Assembly: GCA_023429995.1 (NCBI GenBank)
Contig: JAEZCE010000030.1
Span: 1 to 64,000, forward strand
Direction of reading: 5' to 3'
Source: Bacillota bacterium
GTDB lineage: Bacteria; Bacillota; UBA4882; UBA8346
Length of the DNA: 64,000 nt
Part shown: piece after piece, positions 16,993 through 25,764 of the stretch
Layout: every line of letters begins with the position of its first letter
Position numbering within the stretch: the first letter of the stretch is position 1
Made by a program: the position numbers and the translations under genes
Notes under the pieces: generated by a model
What the model was told of the DNA's origin: nothing
Database searches by the model: none
What the model saw: the letters and a program-made list of their open reading frames with translations, nothing else

Positions 16993-17352
16993 CTATGATT
17001 CGCCCCTCTGTTCCTTTTTTACTTCATTCAAGAGCTCAAAAATACGTGACCCATGTTCAATGCTATTATCGGGAATAATATGAACTTCCGGTGTATGGCG
17101 CAAACGGATTCGATGCCCAAGTTCGGTTCGAATAAATCCTTTTGCGCTTTCCAACCCTTCCATGGTTAAACGTTTGGCCTCATCATCACCCATAATGCTA
17201 ACAAATATTTTGACATGACTATAATCATTGGATACTTCCACATCCATCACACTGACAAAACCAATACGGGGATCTTTCAGATCACGCTGTAAAATGGATC
17301 CAAACTCCGCTTTAATAAGTTCCCGTAACCGTTCATTCCTGTGGTCGGCCAT
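16993..17352 (-). CDS. rbfA: 30S ribosome-binding factor A
   Basis: Binds the immature 30S subunit during 16S rRNA maturation and cold adaptation. The 119-residue KH-type protein has the family N-terminus (RNERLRELIKAEFGSIL), the DLKDPRIGFVSVMDVEVSND segment and the C-terminal RHTPEVHIIPDNSIEHGSRI. It sits between infB (46 bp upstream) and nrnA (directly abutting), as in most Firmicutes. Confidence 0.97.
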   Translation of the reverse strand: MADHRNERLRELIKAEFGSILQRDLKDPRIGFVSVMDVEVSNDYSHVKIFVSIMGDDEAKRLTMEGLESAKGFIRTELGHRIRLRHTPEVHIIPDNSIEHGSRIFELLNEVKKEQRGES

Positions 17353-17398
17353 AAATTATTCCCCCTCTCAAAAGTGACATAACAAGTCGTGTGGTTCC

Positions 17399-20278
17399 TT
17401 ATTTGGCCATTGTACGTTTTACTTCTTCCATTGAAAAGGCCTCAATAATGTCCCCTTCTTTGATATCATTATACTTTTCGATACCAATTCCGCATTCAAA
17501 ACCTTCGGAAACTTCACGAACATCATCTTTAAAGCGTTTTAAAGAATCGATTTTTCCTTCCAAAATGACGATATTGTCCCGAATCAGGCGAATATCGTTA
17601 CTGCGGGTTATTTTACCCTCAAGCACATAACATCCGGCAACATTACCCACTTTGGGAACTTTATAAACCAGACGGATTTCAGCTTTTCCATTAATAACTT
17701 CTTTAAAGGTCGGTTCCAGCATGCCTTCCATGGCTTTCTGAACATCTTCTATAATATTATAGATGACCCGGTACAGCCGGATGTCGACATTTTCCTTTTC
17801 GGCGCTGCGTTTAGCGCTGGGATCAGGGCGAACATTGAAACCGATAATAATGGCGTTGGAAGCCGAAGCCAACATCACATCGCCTTCGCCAATACCGCCT
17901 ACCGCCCCCTGAATAACTTTGACTCGGACTTCTTCGGTAGACAGTTTTTCCAGTGATTGGCGGATAGCTTCTACTGATCCTTGAACATCCGCTTTAAGGA
18001 CGATCTTCAGCTCTTTGATTTCGCCTTCTTTAATTTTCGTAAACAAGTCATCTAACGTGATCTTTTGGGTTTTCTTTAATTCGGTTTCCCGTTTATACTG
18101 CATCCGCTTATCGGCTAAATGCCGGGCTGAACTTTCTTCAGCGGCGACATGCAAAATATCTCCGGCTTCCGGCACTTCATCAAAGCCAATCACTTCGACA
18201 GGAGTTGAAGGACCCGCCTTTTTAACCCTTTTTCCTTTATCATTGTTGAGGACTTTAACTTTTCCCGCAGCAGCCCCGGCTATAATCGGGTCGCCGACTT
18301 GCAGCGTACCGTTTTGCACCAGTACTGTCGCTACAGGTCCCCGCCCTTTATCCAGTTTGGCTTCAATGATTGTTCCTTTAGCCAAACGCTCAGGGTTTGC
18401 CTTGAGGTCCTTAACATCGGCCACTAAAAGTATCATTTCCAATAAGGTCTCAATACCGGTTCTTTTTTTAGCGGAAACCGGTACGAAGATAGTTTCCCCA
18501 CCCAAGGCTTCATCCACTAATCCAAATTGCATCAAATCCGTTTTAATACGGTCCAGATTCGCGCCCGGCTTGTCGATTTTGTTGATGGCGACGATTATAG
18601 GAACATTTGCATCCTGCACATGATTGATAGCTTCAACCGTCTGGGGCATAACCCCGTCATCAGCCGCCACCACCAGAATTGCGATATCAGTCACTTGAGC
18701 GCCTCGGGCCCGCATAGCTGTGAAAGCCGCATGTCCCGGAGTATCCAAAAAGGTAATTTTCCGTTCTTTTAATTCAACTTGATAGGCGCCGATATGCTGG
18801 GTAATACCGCCGGCTTCCTGGGAAGTAACGTTTGTTTGACGAATCGCATCCAGCAAAGATGTTTTACCATGATCGACATGCCCCAAGATTGTAACCACCG
18901 GAGGACGAGTGATCAAACTGTCGGGATCATCTTCGGCTTCGACAAATTCTAATTTTTGGGCTTCGGTTTTTGCCGCAGTGGCCGCAATTCCATATTCATC
19001 GGCGATTAAAATCATGGTATCGCGATCAACCTCTTGGTTGATGGTTGCCATCACTCCGAGACCGATTAATTTTTTAATAATATCGCTGGCCGGTAACTCC
19101 ACCAATTGAGAAAACTCCTTGATACTCATAAAATCAGGCAGTTGGACTGATTTCACACTGGTGGTGAGAGTTTGCGGTTTCGCTGGCGACTGGAACCGGT
19201 TTCCCTGAAAACGGCCTTGTTGTCCCCGATTGTTTTGATTATTGTTTGAACGGGTGGCGTTTCGACCGGAAAATTGATTCCGTCCGTCTTGTTGTCTGGC
19301 GCCCGAATTACCATACCCATTCTTTGGCCCAAAATTCGAATTTGGACGAGGTCCTTGGTTGGGGCGGAATCCTTGATTTTGGTGTGGCCCTTGATTTTGG
19401 CCCGGTCTTTGAGGGCCTTGATTTTGGTGTGGCCCTTGATTTTGGCCCGGTCTTTGAGGCCCTTGGTTAGGTCTTTGCATGGTTCTTGGCTGGCCTTGCG
19501 CCGGTCTCTGGCCCGCATTTTGTTGGGAACGAACTCCGGGAGCGCTATGGTTTTGGCTTCCCTGCGGAGTCCTTGACGGCCCGCTATTTGATGCAGGGGC
19601 CATCGGTTTAGGCGCTTCACCGGGGCGATGGTTTCCATATCGCCCGGAATTATCATTCTGGGAAGCAGGCCGGTTATTTGGATTCGGGGCCGGTTTCCGT
19701 TCCTGGTTGATACCGGCTCGCAAATGATTCATCGGCGAAACCCGTGAAGCATTGGTTCTACCGGATTGGTCAACCCGCTGTGCGGAACCCTCCCTTTGTT
19801 GCGGCACGGTAAACGCCTCCCGGTGCGGCGCTTCATTCCGATTTGGGCTTTCCTTTGAAGAGGGCATCCCGGTTTGACGAAGCGGCTCCCGATAATTAGA
19901 GTTACCCCTCGGCTCGGCCCCCGTCTGTTTTGAAAAATTTGCAGCAACAGCACCGGCGCCCGCCGGTGTGGCGCGTTCATTTCCAGAAGGGTTCTTCCGC
20001 AGGGCGCCTTCTTCGGCAGCCGAAACTTTTTCACCCATTTGCGGCTTGGCCGCTTCATTTTTGAGCCCATTCTGAGCATCGGAACTTTTAACCGTCGAAA
20101 AGTCTGTTTTTGATTTCGAAGCCGTTGAAAATGCCGTTTTTGCCTCACCAACAAATTTATCATCAATGGTGCTCATATGATTACGAACATTGGCGCCCAA
20201 CGGATTTAAAAAAGCCATCAATTCTTTAATACTGATTCCCAATTCCTTGCTTAACTCATGTACACGTATTTTATTTAT
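17399..20278 (-). CDS. infB: Translation initiation factor IF-2
   Basis: GTPase that brings initiator tRNA to the 30S subunit. The core has GHVDHGKTSLLD (G1), DTPGHAAF (G3), NKIDKPGA (G4), then domains II-IV. About 390 residues precede the G domain: an N-terminal IF2 subdomain, then a low-complexity N/P/Q/G linker with a 15-residue tandem repeat (NQGPQRPGQNQGPHQ). The first ATG/GTG/TTG-type codon is a TTG at 20242, but the conserved segment NKIRVHELSKELGIS continues upstream of it. The only well-placed codon is ATA at 20278, with GGAGG 9 nt upstream, overlapping the ylxQ stop as ATAA. I annotate from ATA (959 residues). The conservative start is 20242 (947). Confidence 0.95.
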   Translation of the reverse strand: MNKIRVHELSKELGISIKELMAFLNPLGANVRNHMSTIDDKFVGEAKTAFSTASKSKTDFSTVKSSDAQNGLKNEAAKPQMGEKVSAAEEGALRKNPSGNERATPAGAGAVAANFSKQTGAEPRGNSNYREPLRQTGMPSSKESPNRNEAPHREAFTVPQQREGSAQRVDQSGRTNASRVSPMNHLRAGINQERKPAPNPNNRPASQNDNSGRYGNHRPGEAPKPMAPASNSGPSRTPQGSQNHSAPGVRSQQNAGQRPAQGQPRTMQRPNQGPQRPGQNQGPHQNQGPQRPGQNQGPHQNQGFRPNQGPRPNSNFGPKNGYGNSGARQQDGRNQFSGRNATRSNNNQNNRGQQGRFQGNRFQSPAKPQTLTTSVKSVQLPDFMSIKEFSQLVELPASDIIKKLIGLGVMATINQEVDRDTMILIADEYGIAATAAKTEAQKLEFVEAEDDPDSLITRPPVVTILGHVDHGKTSLLDAIRQTNVTSQEAGGITQHIGAYQVELKERKITFLDTPGHAAFTAMRARGAQVTDIAILVVAADDGVMPQTVEAINHVQDANVPIIVAINKIDKPGANLDRIKTDLMQFGLVDEALGGETIFVPVSAKKRTGIETLLEMILLVADVKDLKANPERLAKGTIIEAKLDKGRGPVATVLVQNGTLQVGDPIIAGAAAGKVKVLNNDKGKRVKKAGPSTPVEVIGFDEVPEAGDILHVAAEESSARHLADKRMQYKRETELKKTQKITLDDLFTKIKEGEIKELKIVLKADVQGSVEAIRQSLEKLSTEEVRVKVIQGAVGGIGEGDVMLASASNAIIIGFNVRPDPSAKRSAEKENVDIRLYRVIYNIIEDVQKAMEGMLEPTFKEVINGKAEIRLVYKVPKVGNVAGCYVLEGKITRSNDIRLIRDNIVILEGKIDSLKRFKDDVREVSEGFECGIGIEKYNDIKEGDIIEAFSMEEVKRTMAK
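19371..19463. repeat. 45-bp tandem repeat inside infB
   Basis: The segment beginning CCTTGATTTTGGTGTGGCCC at 19371 recurs at 19416, a 45-bp period. It encodes the 15-residue repeat of the IF2 linker, so copy number can change without a frameshift. Confidence 0.85.
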
Positions 20279-20589
20279 TGTGAGTCACCTCCATCTGTAA
20301 ATAAAGAACGAACGGTCGCAGCAAAATGGTTGGAAACAATTCCAATCACTCCACGACCCGGTTTACCGATCCAATGTCCTAAATCAGAACACGAACCGTA
20401 ACAATAAAATGAAATCTTTTTGGTTTCACATAAACGTTTAAAATTCTGGATAGTCTTTATCGATAAATCCTGCGCACAAATGACTAAATGGACTTGACCT
20501 TTTTTAATAGCCACCTCGACTGTAGTGCTTCCGGATATCAACTGTCTGCTTTTAGCAGCAAAACCAATTATCGATTGCAACTTCGTCAT
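20275..20589 (-). CDS. ylxQ: L7Ae-family RNA-binding protein YlxQ
   Basis: A 104-residue member of the L7Ae/L30e/S12e family, which binds kink-turn RNA; the role of bacterial YlxQ is not settled. Recognisable parts are GFAAKSRQLISGSTTVEVAIKKG, LVICAQDLSIKTI and GHWIGKPGRGVIGI. It overlaps rnpM by 4 bp (ATGA) and its TAA stop overlaps the proposed infB ATA start. Position between rnpM and infB is the standard order. Confidence 0.92.
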   Translation of the reverse strand: MTKLQSIIGFAAKSRQLISGSTTVEVAIKKGQVHLVICAQDLSIKTIQNFKRLCETKKISFYCYGSCSDLGHWIGKPGRGVIGIVSNHFAATVRSLFTDGGDSQ

Positions 20590-20858
20590 TGGATGATTTT
20601 CAACAAATCCGCCCGAAGGCGCTCTTTCATTTCCGATGATATATTAACTTCCAGGGCTTTATCGAGTTGAGCCCCTTTAAAAGCAGCTTCCAGACAGTTG
20701 ATACTGGCGCAAGTATAAACACCTCGGCCCGATTTCTTTCCGGTTAAATCAACTAAAACCTCGCCTTCCGGTGTACGGACCATTCTAATTAGCTCCTTCT
20801 TAGGCTTCACGGCTTTACAGCCCAAACAAGTCCGCTGGGGAATTTTTTTCACTTTCAT
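20586..20858 (-). CDS. rnpM: RNase P modulator RnpM (YlxR)
   Basis: A 90-residue member of the YlxR family (DUF448), shown in B. subtilis to bind and modulate RNase P RNA. The signature RTCLGCKAVKPKKELIRMVR near residue 9 and GKKSGRGVYTC are present. It starts within the nusA stop (TGATG) and overlaps ylxQ by 4 bp, so translation of the three genes is coupled. Confidence 0.93.
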   Translation of the reverse strand: MKVKKIPQRTCLGCKAVKPKKELIRMVRTPEGEVLVDLTGKKSGRGVYTCASINCLEAAFKGAQLDKALEVNISSEMKERLRADLLKIIQ

Positions 20859-22510
20859 CAGGAGTCCCCCTTTTTCCGTCCCTTGCCATTCGTCTTCTCT
20901 TTGTTTAACTCAACGTTAAATAATTGACCAATTGTAAATCCGCCAAAATCATCATCGTTGTTATCATCCGGTTTTGGCGATTTTTTACTCTTGGCTTTTT
21001 TGTCGCCCCCTGCCGCCTTGTCATTTTGAGTTGAATCATCATCGCTTCCCTCAATGGCAGCAGGCTTTTCCTCGGGTGCTCCTTTTTCATCGAGAACATC
21101 GGCGAAGAAAAATCCTTCATCCACAGAAATCGGTTCATCATCCAATTCAAGTTTGGCAAGATGTTTCGGTGGAGCGCTTTTTGTCTTTTTAACCTTCTTT
21201 TTGGGGTTGAACTCTTCAGGCTCTTCAGGCTCCTCGTCTTCCCCATCTTCAACATGGCTTGCGGGTACTTCGGTTTCCGGTTCGGTTTCATAAGTATCGG
21301 CTGTTTTAGAAACCGCCGGTTCCGGTTCAAGATCGCCTTTTCCAGGTACTTCAGCTTTTTCTCCATCCTCAAATTCTTCGGCATCCGCTAAAGATTCCTG
21401 TTCGTTAGGCTCCTCTTTGACTATCTCTCTAAAGCCAATTTCTTCCCGGACCAGACGGTCAATTTCCTCGGTTTTTTCAGCTGCTTGAGATTCACTCTTG
21501 ATGTCAATCTTCCAACCTGTCAGTTTTGCAGCCAACCGCGCATTTTGGCCCTCTTTCCCAATGGCCAGCGATAGCTGAAAATCCGGGACAATCACGATGG
21601 CGGTTTTCTTAGAGGGTAAAATCTTTACATCACTTACTTTGGCCGGACTCAATGCATTAATAATAAACGTTATCGGATCGGCGCTCCAGGGAACGACATC
21701 GATTTTTTCTCCCTTGAGTTCCCTGACGATCATTTGCACCCGAATGCCTCTCGACCCCACACATGCGCCAACCGGGTCAATTTGACTATCGCGGCTATAT
21801 ACCGCAAGCTTGGACCGATGACCCGGCTCCCGAGCCACCGATTTAATCTCAACCAACCCATCCTGAATCTCCGGCACTTCCAGCTCAAAAAGGCGTTTAA
21901 GTAATCCCGTTCGAGTCCTCGATAAAAGGACCTGAGGCCCCTTGGTTGTTTTCTTGACTTCCACTACGAACGTCTTTAATCGCATACCCTGCTCATAACG
22001 TTCATTCGGCATCTGTTCATTACCGGGCAAGATACCTTCAATTCTTCCCAAATCGACAAAAATGTTCTTTTGTTCAAATCTTTGTACGATTCCAGTAATT
22101 AAATCGCCAACCCGGTTCACGAATTCATCATAAATAATGCTTCGTTCGGCCTCGCGGATCCGTTGAACCACAACTTGTTTAGCAGTTTGAGCGGCGATTC
22201 TCCCAAATTCCTTTGGAAAAATCTCAAATTCCACTAAATCGCCCAATTCGTAAATGGGATTAACTTTCTGGGCATCCGCCAAGGAAATTTCGTTCTTATC
22301 ATCTTCAACTTCGTCAACGACTGTTTTGTGTGTATAAACCCGAAAAGCGCCTGTATCCGGATCAATACGCACTTCGATGCTCTGGGCAACTTTCTGATCA
22401 CGTTTATACGCTGAAGCTAAAGCAGTTTCTATAGCATCCAGTAGAATAACTTTACTGATCCCTTTTTCACGTTCAACCTGTTCCAGAGCATCCATAAACT
22501 CATGATTCAT
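20858..22510 (-). CDS. nusA: Transcription factor NusA with long acidic tail
   Basis: Binds RNA polymerase and modulates pausing, termination and antitermination. Residues 1-350 hold the N-terminal RNAP-binding domain (starting MNHEFMDALEQVEREKGI), S1 (GIVQRFEQKNIFVDLGRIEG) and two KH domains (GACVGSRGIRVQMIVREL; IGKEGQNARLAAKLTGWKID). Residues after about 365 form an unusual low-complexity tail of about 185 residues, rich in Glu and Asp with Lys patches, ending in DDDFGGFTIGQLFNVELNKE. Typical Firmicute NusA is 350-420 residues. rimP overlaps its start by 4 bp. Confidence 0.97.
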   Translation of the reverse strand: MNHEFMDALEQVEREKGISKVILLDAIETALASAYKRDQKVAQSIEVRIDPDTGAFRVYTHKTVVDEVEDDKNEISLADAQKVNPIYELGDLVEFEIFPKEFGRIAAQTAKQVVVQRIREAERSIIYDEFVNRVGDLITGIVQRFEQKNIFVDLGRIEGILPGNEQMPNERYEQGMRLKTFVVEVKKTTKGPQVLLSRTRTGLLKRLFELEVPEIQDGLVEIKSVAREPGHRSKLAVYSRDSQIDPVGACVGSRGIRVQMIVRELKGEKIDVVPWSADPITFIINALSPAKVSDVKILPSKKTAIVIVPDFQLSLAIGKEGQNARLAAKLTGWKIDIKSESQAAEKTEEIDRLVREEIGFREIVKEEPNEQESLADAEEFEDGEKAEVPGKGDLEPEPAVSKTADTYETEPETEVPASHVEDGEDEEPEEPEEFNPKKKVKKTKSAPPKHLAKLELDDEPISVDEGFFFADVLDEKGAPEEKPAAIEGSDDDSTQNDKAAGGDKKAKSKKSPKPDDNNDDDFGGFTIGQLFNVELNKEKTNGKGRKKGDS

Positions 22511-23013
22511 TTCTTTTTCTTTCCCCCTTTAGGGCCGAAAACTTCAGCCATAATATGTGCTTTTGCTATATCAGTCCGGGGGATTTCAATGGTTGCGCCG
22601 TTCCACGCAATACAAACCATTGGCTGCATCTCCCCTGCTACTAAACCCACTAATTCTCCCTGATAGACTTTTTGACCATTCAAGGCCTTGTGTAAGGTAA
22701 GTTCAATTTTAGCGCCGGCGAAGCGAATAAAATCGGCATCCTTTCGTAAAGGCCGTTCAATACCAGGTGAGGATATCTCCAATAAATAACTTCCCGGGAT
22801 CGGGTCTTTTTCATCGAGCATTTTTCCCAACGCTTCACTGAAATGCTGGCATTCATTAATTCCAACACCTGTTGTACAATCTATAAAGCAGCGTAAAACC
22901 CAATCAGGCCCCTCTTTACGATATTCAACCGCCACCAATTCGTACCCCATTTTTTCGGCAATTGGAGAAGCCAATTTTTCAATAATATCCTCAATTCTTT
23001 CTTTTGGGGCCAA
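22507..23013 (-). CDS. rimP: Ribosome maturation factor RimP
   Basis: Assists 30S assembly. The 168-residue form has the family segments KMGYELVAVEYRKEG, DWVLRCFIDCTTGVGINECQ and SYLLEISSPGIERPL. I chose the TTG at 23013 because GGGAGG lies 7 nt upstream and it gives the usual family start; an ATG at 23028 and a longer frame to 23073 lack ribosome binding sites. It opens the operon that runs to ribF, behind a good sigma-A promoter (23088-23116) and a leader hairpin (23047-23065). Confidence 0.95.
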   Translation of the reverse strand: MAPKERIEDIIEKLASPIAEKMGYELVAVEYRKEGPDWVLRCFIDCTTGVGINECQHFSEALGKMLDEKDPIPGSYLLEISSPGIERPLRKDADFIRFAGAKIELTLHKALNGQKVYQGELVGLVAGEMQPMVCIAWNGATIEIPRTDIAKAHIMAEVFGPKGGKKKK

Positions 23014-23046
23014 TTTAAAACCTCCCATAACGACTACAAAACGAAA

Positions 23047-23065
23047 GAGTGGGATAGCCCCACTC
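23047..23065 (-). promoter_or_regulatory. Leader hairpin upstream of rimP
   Basis: GAGTGGG and CCCACTC form a 7-bp GC-rich stem with a 5-nt loop, about 16 nt after the predicted transcription start. On the minus strand it is followed by TTTCGTTTT. It could act as an attenuator of the rimP-nusA-infB operon, which NusA is known to autoregulate in some bacteria. Confidence 0.45.
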
Positions 23066-23087
23066 CTTTTCAAAAAACTTCCCTCTT

Positions 23088-23116
23088 AGTTTACCACAAC
23101 TATTCCAATTTGACAA
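23088..23116 (-). promoter_or_regulatory. Sigma-A promoter of the rimP-nusA-infB operon
   Basis: On the minus strand TTGTCA (23111-23116), a 17-bp spacer, then TAAACT (23088-23093). Predicted start near 23081. No other good promoter is seen between the TPR gene and rimP. Confidence 0.7.
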
Positions 23117-23152
23117 GTAAGACCAAGTTGTTTTAACATACTTCCCATGCTT

Positions 23153-25087
23153 TTATGCTATATCCATTGGAATGATCCGAGACAACTGCTGGACATGATT
23201 CTGAAGTTCATCGGTTTCACCCAAACTGACCAATGTTTGAAAATAAGCCTTGGCCGTTTCGTCATCGCTCTGATGAAGTTCAAATGCTTTCCGAAGAATC
23301 GGTAAGGCTTTTCGATAATTGCCTTTGTTCCTATAATAAAGTCCAACTTGTTTAATCAGTGGATATCCGGGTTCACAGCGAAGACCGATGTTCCAAAAAA
23401 CGACGGCTAAATTTTTCTTCCCGGATTGCCGCAGAATATTTCCCAACAGATACCAATAATACCAATAACCCTTCGCTTGATAATATTTTAAAACCAATGT
23501 TTTTATAACTTGCCAACGATTGCCTTCTTCCCAAATTTTGGCCAATTGACGAATCCGCATTTCCATTTGAATTTTTGGTTTATTGAGTTGATCCATCCAT
23601 TGTAAAGTCTGTCGGCGTACTGTATTGTCCGGGGCCAATTGCAGTAAATGTATCAAAATGTCCTGGGCTTCACTATATTTGTCAAGTTCAATCAATACCA
23701 AAGCAAGATTTTGAAAAATTTGAAAATAGGTAGAATTGGCTTGGCAGGCTCGTTCCAACCAAATCGCAGCTTCTTCGTAACGCTCCTGATGCCAGCAGAA
23801 AGTCCCATAGTGATAGTATGTACCCCACCAGTCATCACTTAGTTTCAGAGCCCTGCGATAATAAGTTTCCGCATTTTCAAGGTCATTATTCTCCTCGGCC
23901 AGGATCGCTAAATTATTTAATACATTAACTCGGGTAGGATCCTCCTCAATCGCTTTCAACCAAACCTCCTCGGCTTTTTGAGTCTCCCCTTCCCCGGCAT
24001 AAATTGCACCCATTAAATCTAATGCGGTTGGTTCATTGGGTTCAATTTCAAGTGTTTCCTCAAGGACGCGAAGAGCTTCGGGCAAACAATTGGCCGTATG
24101 ATAAAATAAGGCTAGCCGAAGTCTGGCTTCAATAAAATCCGGAAATGATTCTATCATCTCTTTCAGGATTTGCTCCGCTTTTTCCTTGTTACCCCAACGG
24201 AAATAGCATTCCGTTAAAACCAAAGGAACTCTGGAGTGATGGGTTGCAATATCGCGCAGCCGTTCCAAAATATTGATACAATGGTCAATCCGCTCAATAT
24301 TCCGGGAAAAATCATTTTGCATAATAAATAGCAACAAGATATCGACGGCTTCATTAAACTCAGGGTCATAAGCGACCGCTTCCAATAAATTCTCTAAACC
24401 TTCTTCTTTAAGCCGGTCACTACGGGCTTGGGATAATGTTTCCAAACCTTTTCGAAAAGCGAGGAATGCCTCTAACGATTGGGTATACATTTTAAGATTA
24501 TCTGAACTTACAGTATTGATGTCGATATCTTTATCTAAAAAACCTATTAATGATGATAAATGTTGTTCCCAGGTCACTAGAAATTGCTCTTCCGGAACTT
24601 GAAAATGATCTTGATAGATCAAAATATTTGTAGCAGGATCATACAACAAAAATCTCATGGAGAGTTCCACTACATTATTGACCTCTGCCGAAAACCATAA
24701 ATCCTGACCGGACCAAGCTAACGGATTTGTCGTCTGATGGTTGATTTGCTCCCATTCTTTAATTTCCAAAGTCGTATTCACTTGGGCCTCAATTCCAACG
24801 GAATTTAACCGTAATGCGGAAAGATCCGAAAGGCCTCTTGCAAGTAAAGGCAAAAAAAACGGTTCCTTCTTGGCCAAAAAAGGAATGACCTGTATCAAAG
24901 TTAGCCTCCCAACATCGTGAAAACATTCTGGAAAGAATGTTTCACTAATCTTGACACCAACGTTAACATAATCGCCTCGGATAGTCAAGAGTCTATCGGG
25001 CATAAGCTGGGGGATATGAATGTCCTCATGCCGGAAGCCTTCCAAACCATTCAGCCGCCAAGAATTTGGGTAAAAATAGTGATTCAT
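23153..25087 (-). CDS. TPR-repeat protein, unknown function
   Basis: A 644-residue cytosolic protein with no signal peptide. Residues 1-200 form an unrecognised beta-rich domain. From about residue 215 to the end there are many tetratricopeptide repeats, clearest at ALRVLEETLEIEPNEPTALD, AEEVWLKAIEEDPTRVNVLN and AETYYRRALKLSDDWWGTYY. TPR arrays serve as protein-binding scaffolds. It lies 8 bp after a single-pass membrane protein on the same strand, so the two probably form an operon and may interact. No closer homologue is recognised. Confidence 0.8.
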   Translation of the reverse strand: MNHYFYPNSWRLNGLEGFRHEDIHIPQLMPDRLLTIRGDYVNVGVKISETFFPECFHDVGRLTLIQVIPFLAKKEPFFLPLLARGLSDLSALRLNSVGIEAQVNTTLEIKEWEQINHQTTNPLAWSGQDLWFSAEVNNVVELSMRFLLYDPATNILIYQDHFQVPEEQFLVTWEQHLSSLIGFLDKDIDINTVSSDNLKMYTQSLEAFLAFRKGLETLSQARSDRLKEEGLENLLEAVAYDPEFNEAVDILLLFIMQNDFSRNIERIDHCINILERLRDIATHHSRVPLVLTECYFRWGNKEKAEQILKEMIESFPDFIEARLRLALFYHTANCLPEALRVLEETLEIEPNEPTALDLMGAIYAGEGETQKAEEVWLKAIEEDPTRVNVLNNLAILAEENNDLENAETYYRRALKLSDDWWGTYYHYGTFCWHQERYEEAAIWLERACQANSTYFQIFQNLALVLIELDKYSEAQDILIHLLQLAPDNTVRRQTLQWMDQLNKPKIQMEMRIRQLAKIWEEGNRWQVIKTLVLKYYQAKGYWYYWYLLGNILRQSGKKNLAVVFWNIGLRCEPGYPLIKQVGLYYRNKGNYRKALPILRKAFELHQSDDETAKAYFQTLVSLGETDELQNHVQQLSRIIPMDIA

Positions 25088-25095
25088 CTTCCGTG

Positions 25096-25662
25096 TTATA
25101 TGCCAATTTTAAAAGGCGCCCCCGGGTGTGTACTTTCTACAATTTTTACGGGAACAGTAAACCACTTGGAATAATTAATCCGATAGGTCTTACCAATAAT
25201 CTCCCGTCTCACGGCATTTCGAATAAGATCGTAGGTGTTTTTTTCGACCAATTTTTCAGAGGCCATTAAATCATAGTTGTTCAACGTATTCATAAGAGCA
25301 GCCTCAAAAACACGGGTAAACTCATACTTGATAGTGGCCAAAAGTTCCGGAGGCAACTTAACTTGACTATCCCCGATGCCGATGGTTAAATTGTCCAATT
25401 CCTCCAAATGGTTTGGAAGTTCATTCGGTAATTCCTTTTTGATTCTTTCCAGCATTTTAGGAATTTCCTGTTTTGCTTGATTTTGAATTTGGGCCTTTAC
25501 CATCAGAGCCAGTTGTTCCGGACTGACGGTAAATTGCAAACCCTGATATTGAAGAAATAAAAATAATGCAACACTCATGAAAAAACATCCCCAAAAAACT
25601 CCGCAAAAAACTCCGCTCCAGTATGGCTCCTTACGTACTGTCTTTGATACCGGTCTTTTCAT
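25096..25662 (-). CDS. Single-pass membrane protein, unknown
   Basis: A 188-residue protein starting MKRPVSKTVRKEPYWSG, with one membrane helix (GVFCGVFWGCFFMSVALFLF, about 17-36) and an extracytoplasmic region of about 150 residues rich in charged helices (KAQIQNQAKQEIPKMLERIK). GGAGGGAG lies 8 nt before the ATG at 25662; a TTG 18 nt further up overlaps this site and is rejected. It precedes the TPR gene by 8 bp. No family is recognised. Confidence 0.75.
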   Translation of the reverse strand: MKRPVSKTVRKEPYWSGVFCGVFWGCFFMSVALFLFLQYQGLQFTVSPEQLALMVKAQIQNQAKQEIPKMLERIKKELPNELPNHLEELDNLTIGIGDSQVKLPPELLATIKYEFTRVFEAALMNTLNNYDLMASEKLVEKNTYDLIRNAVRREIIGKTYRINYSKWFTVPVKIVESTHPGAPFKIGI

Positions 25663-25764
25663 TGCAATCTCCCTCCACAATTGGAAAACCTATCTTTTCA
25701 TAGTATGCCAAATTATGGAGGAAATATAACCTTTCAATAAACCACCATCAGCTTACAAAAAAAT

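Noticed and set aside
19153..19656. 167-codon open frame inside infB
   Set aside because: It is a frame-shifted reading of the repetitive infB linker on the same strand.
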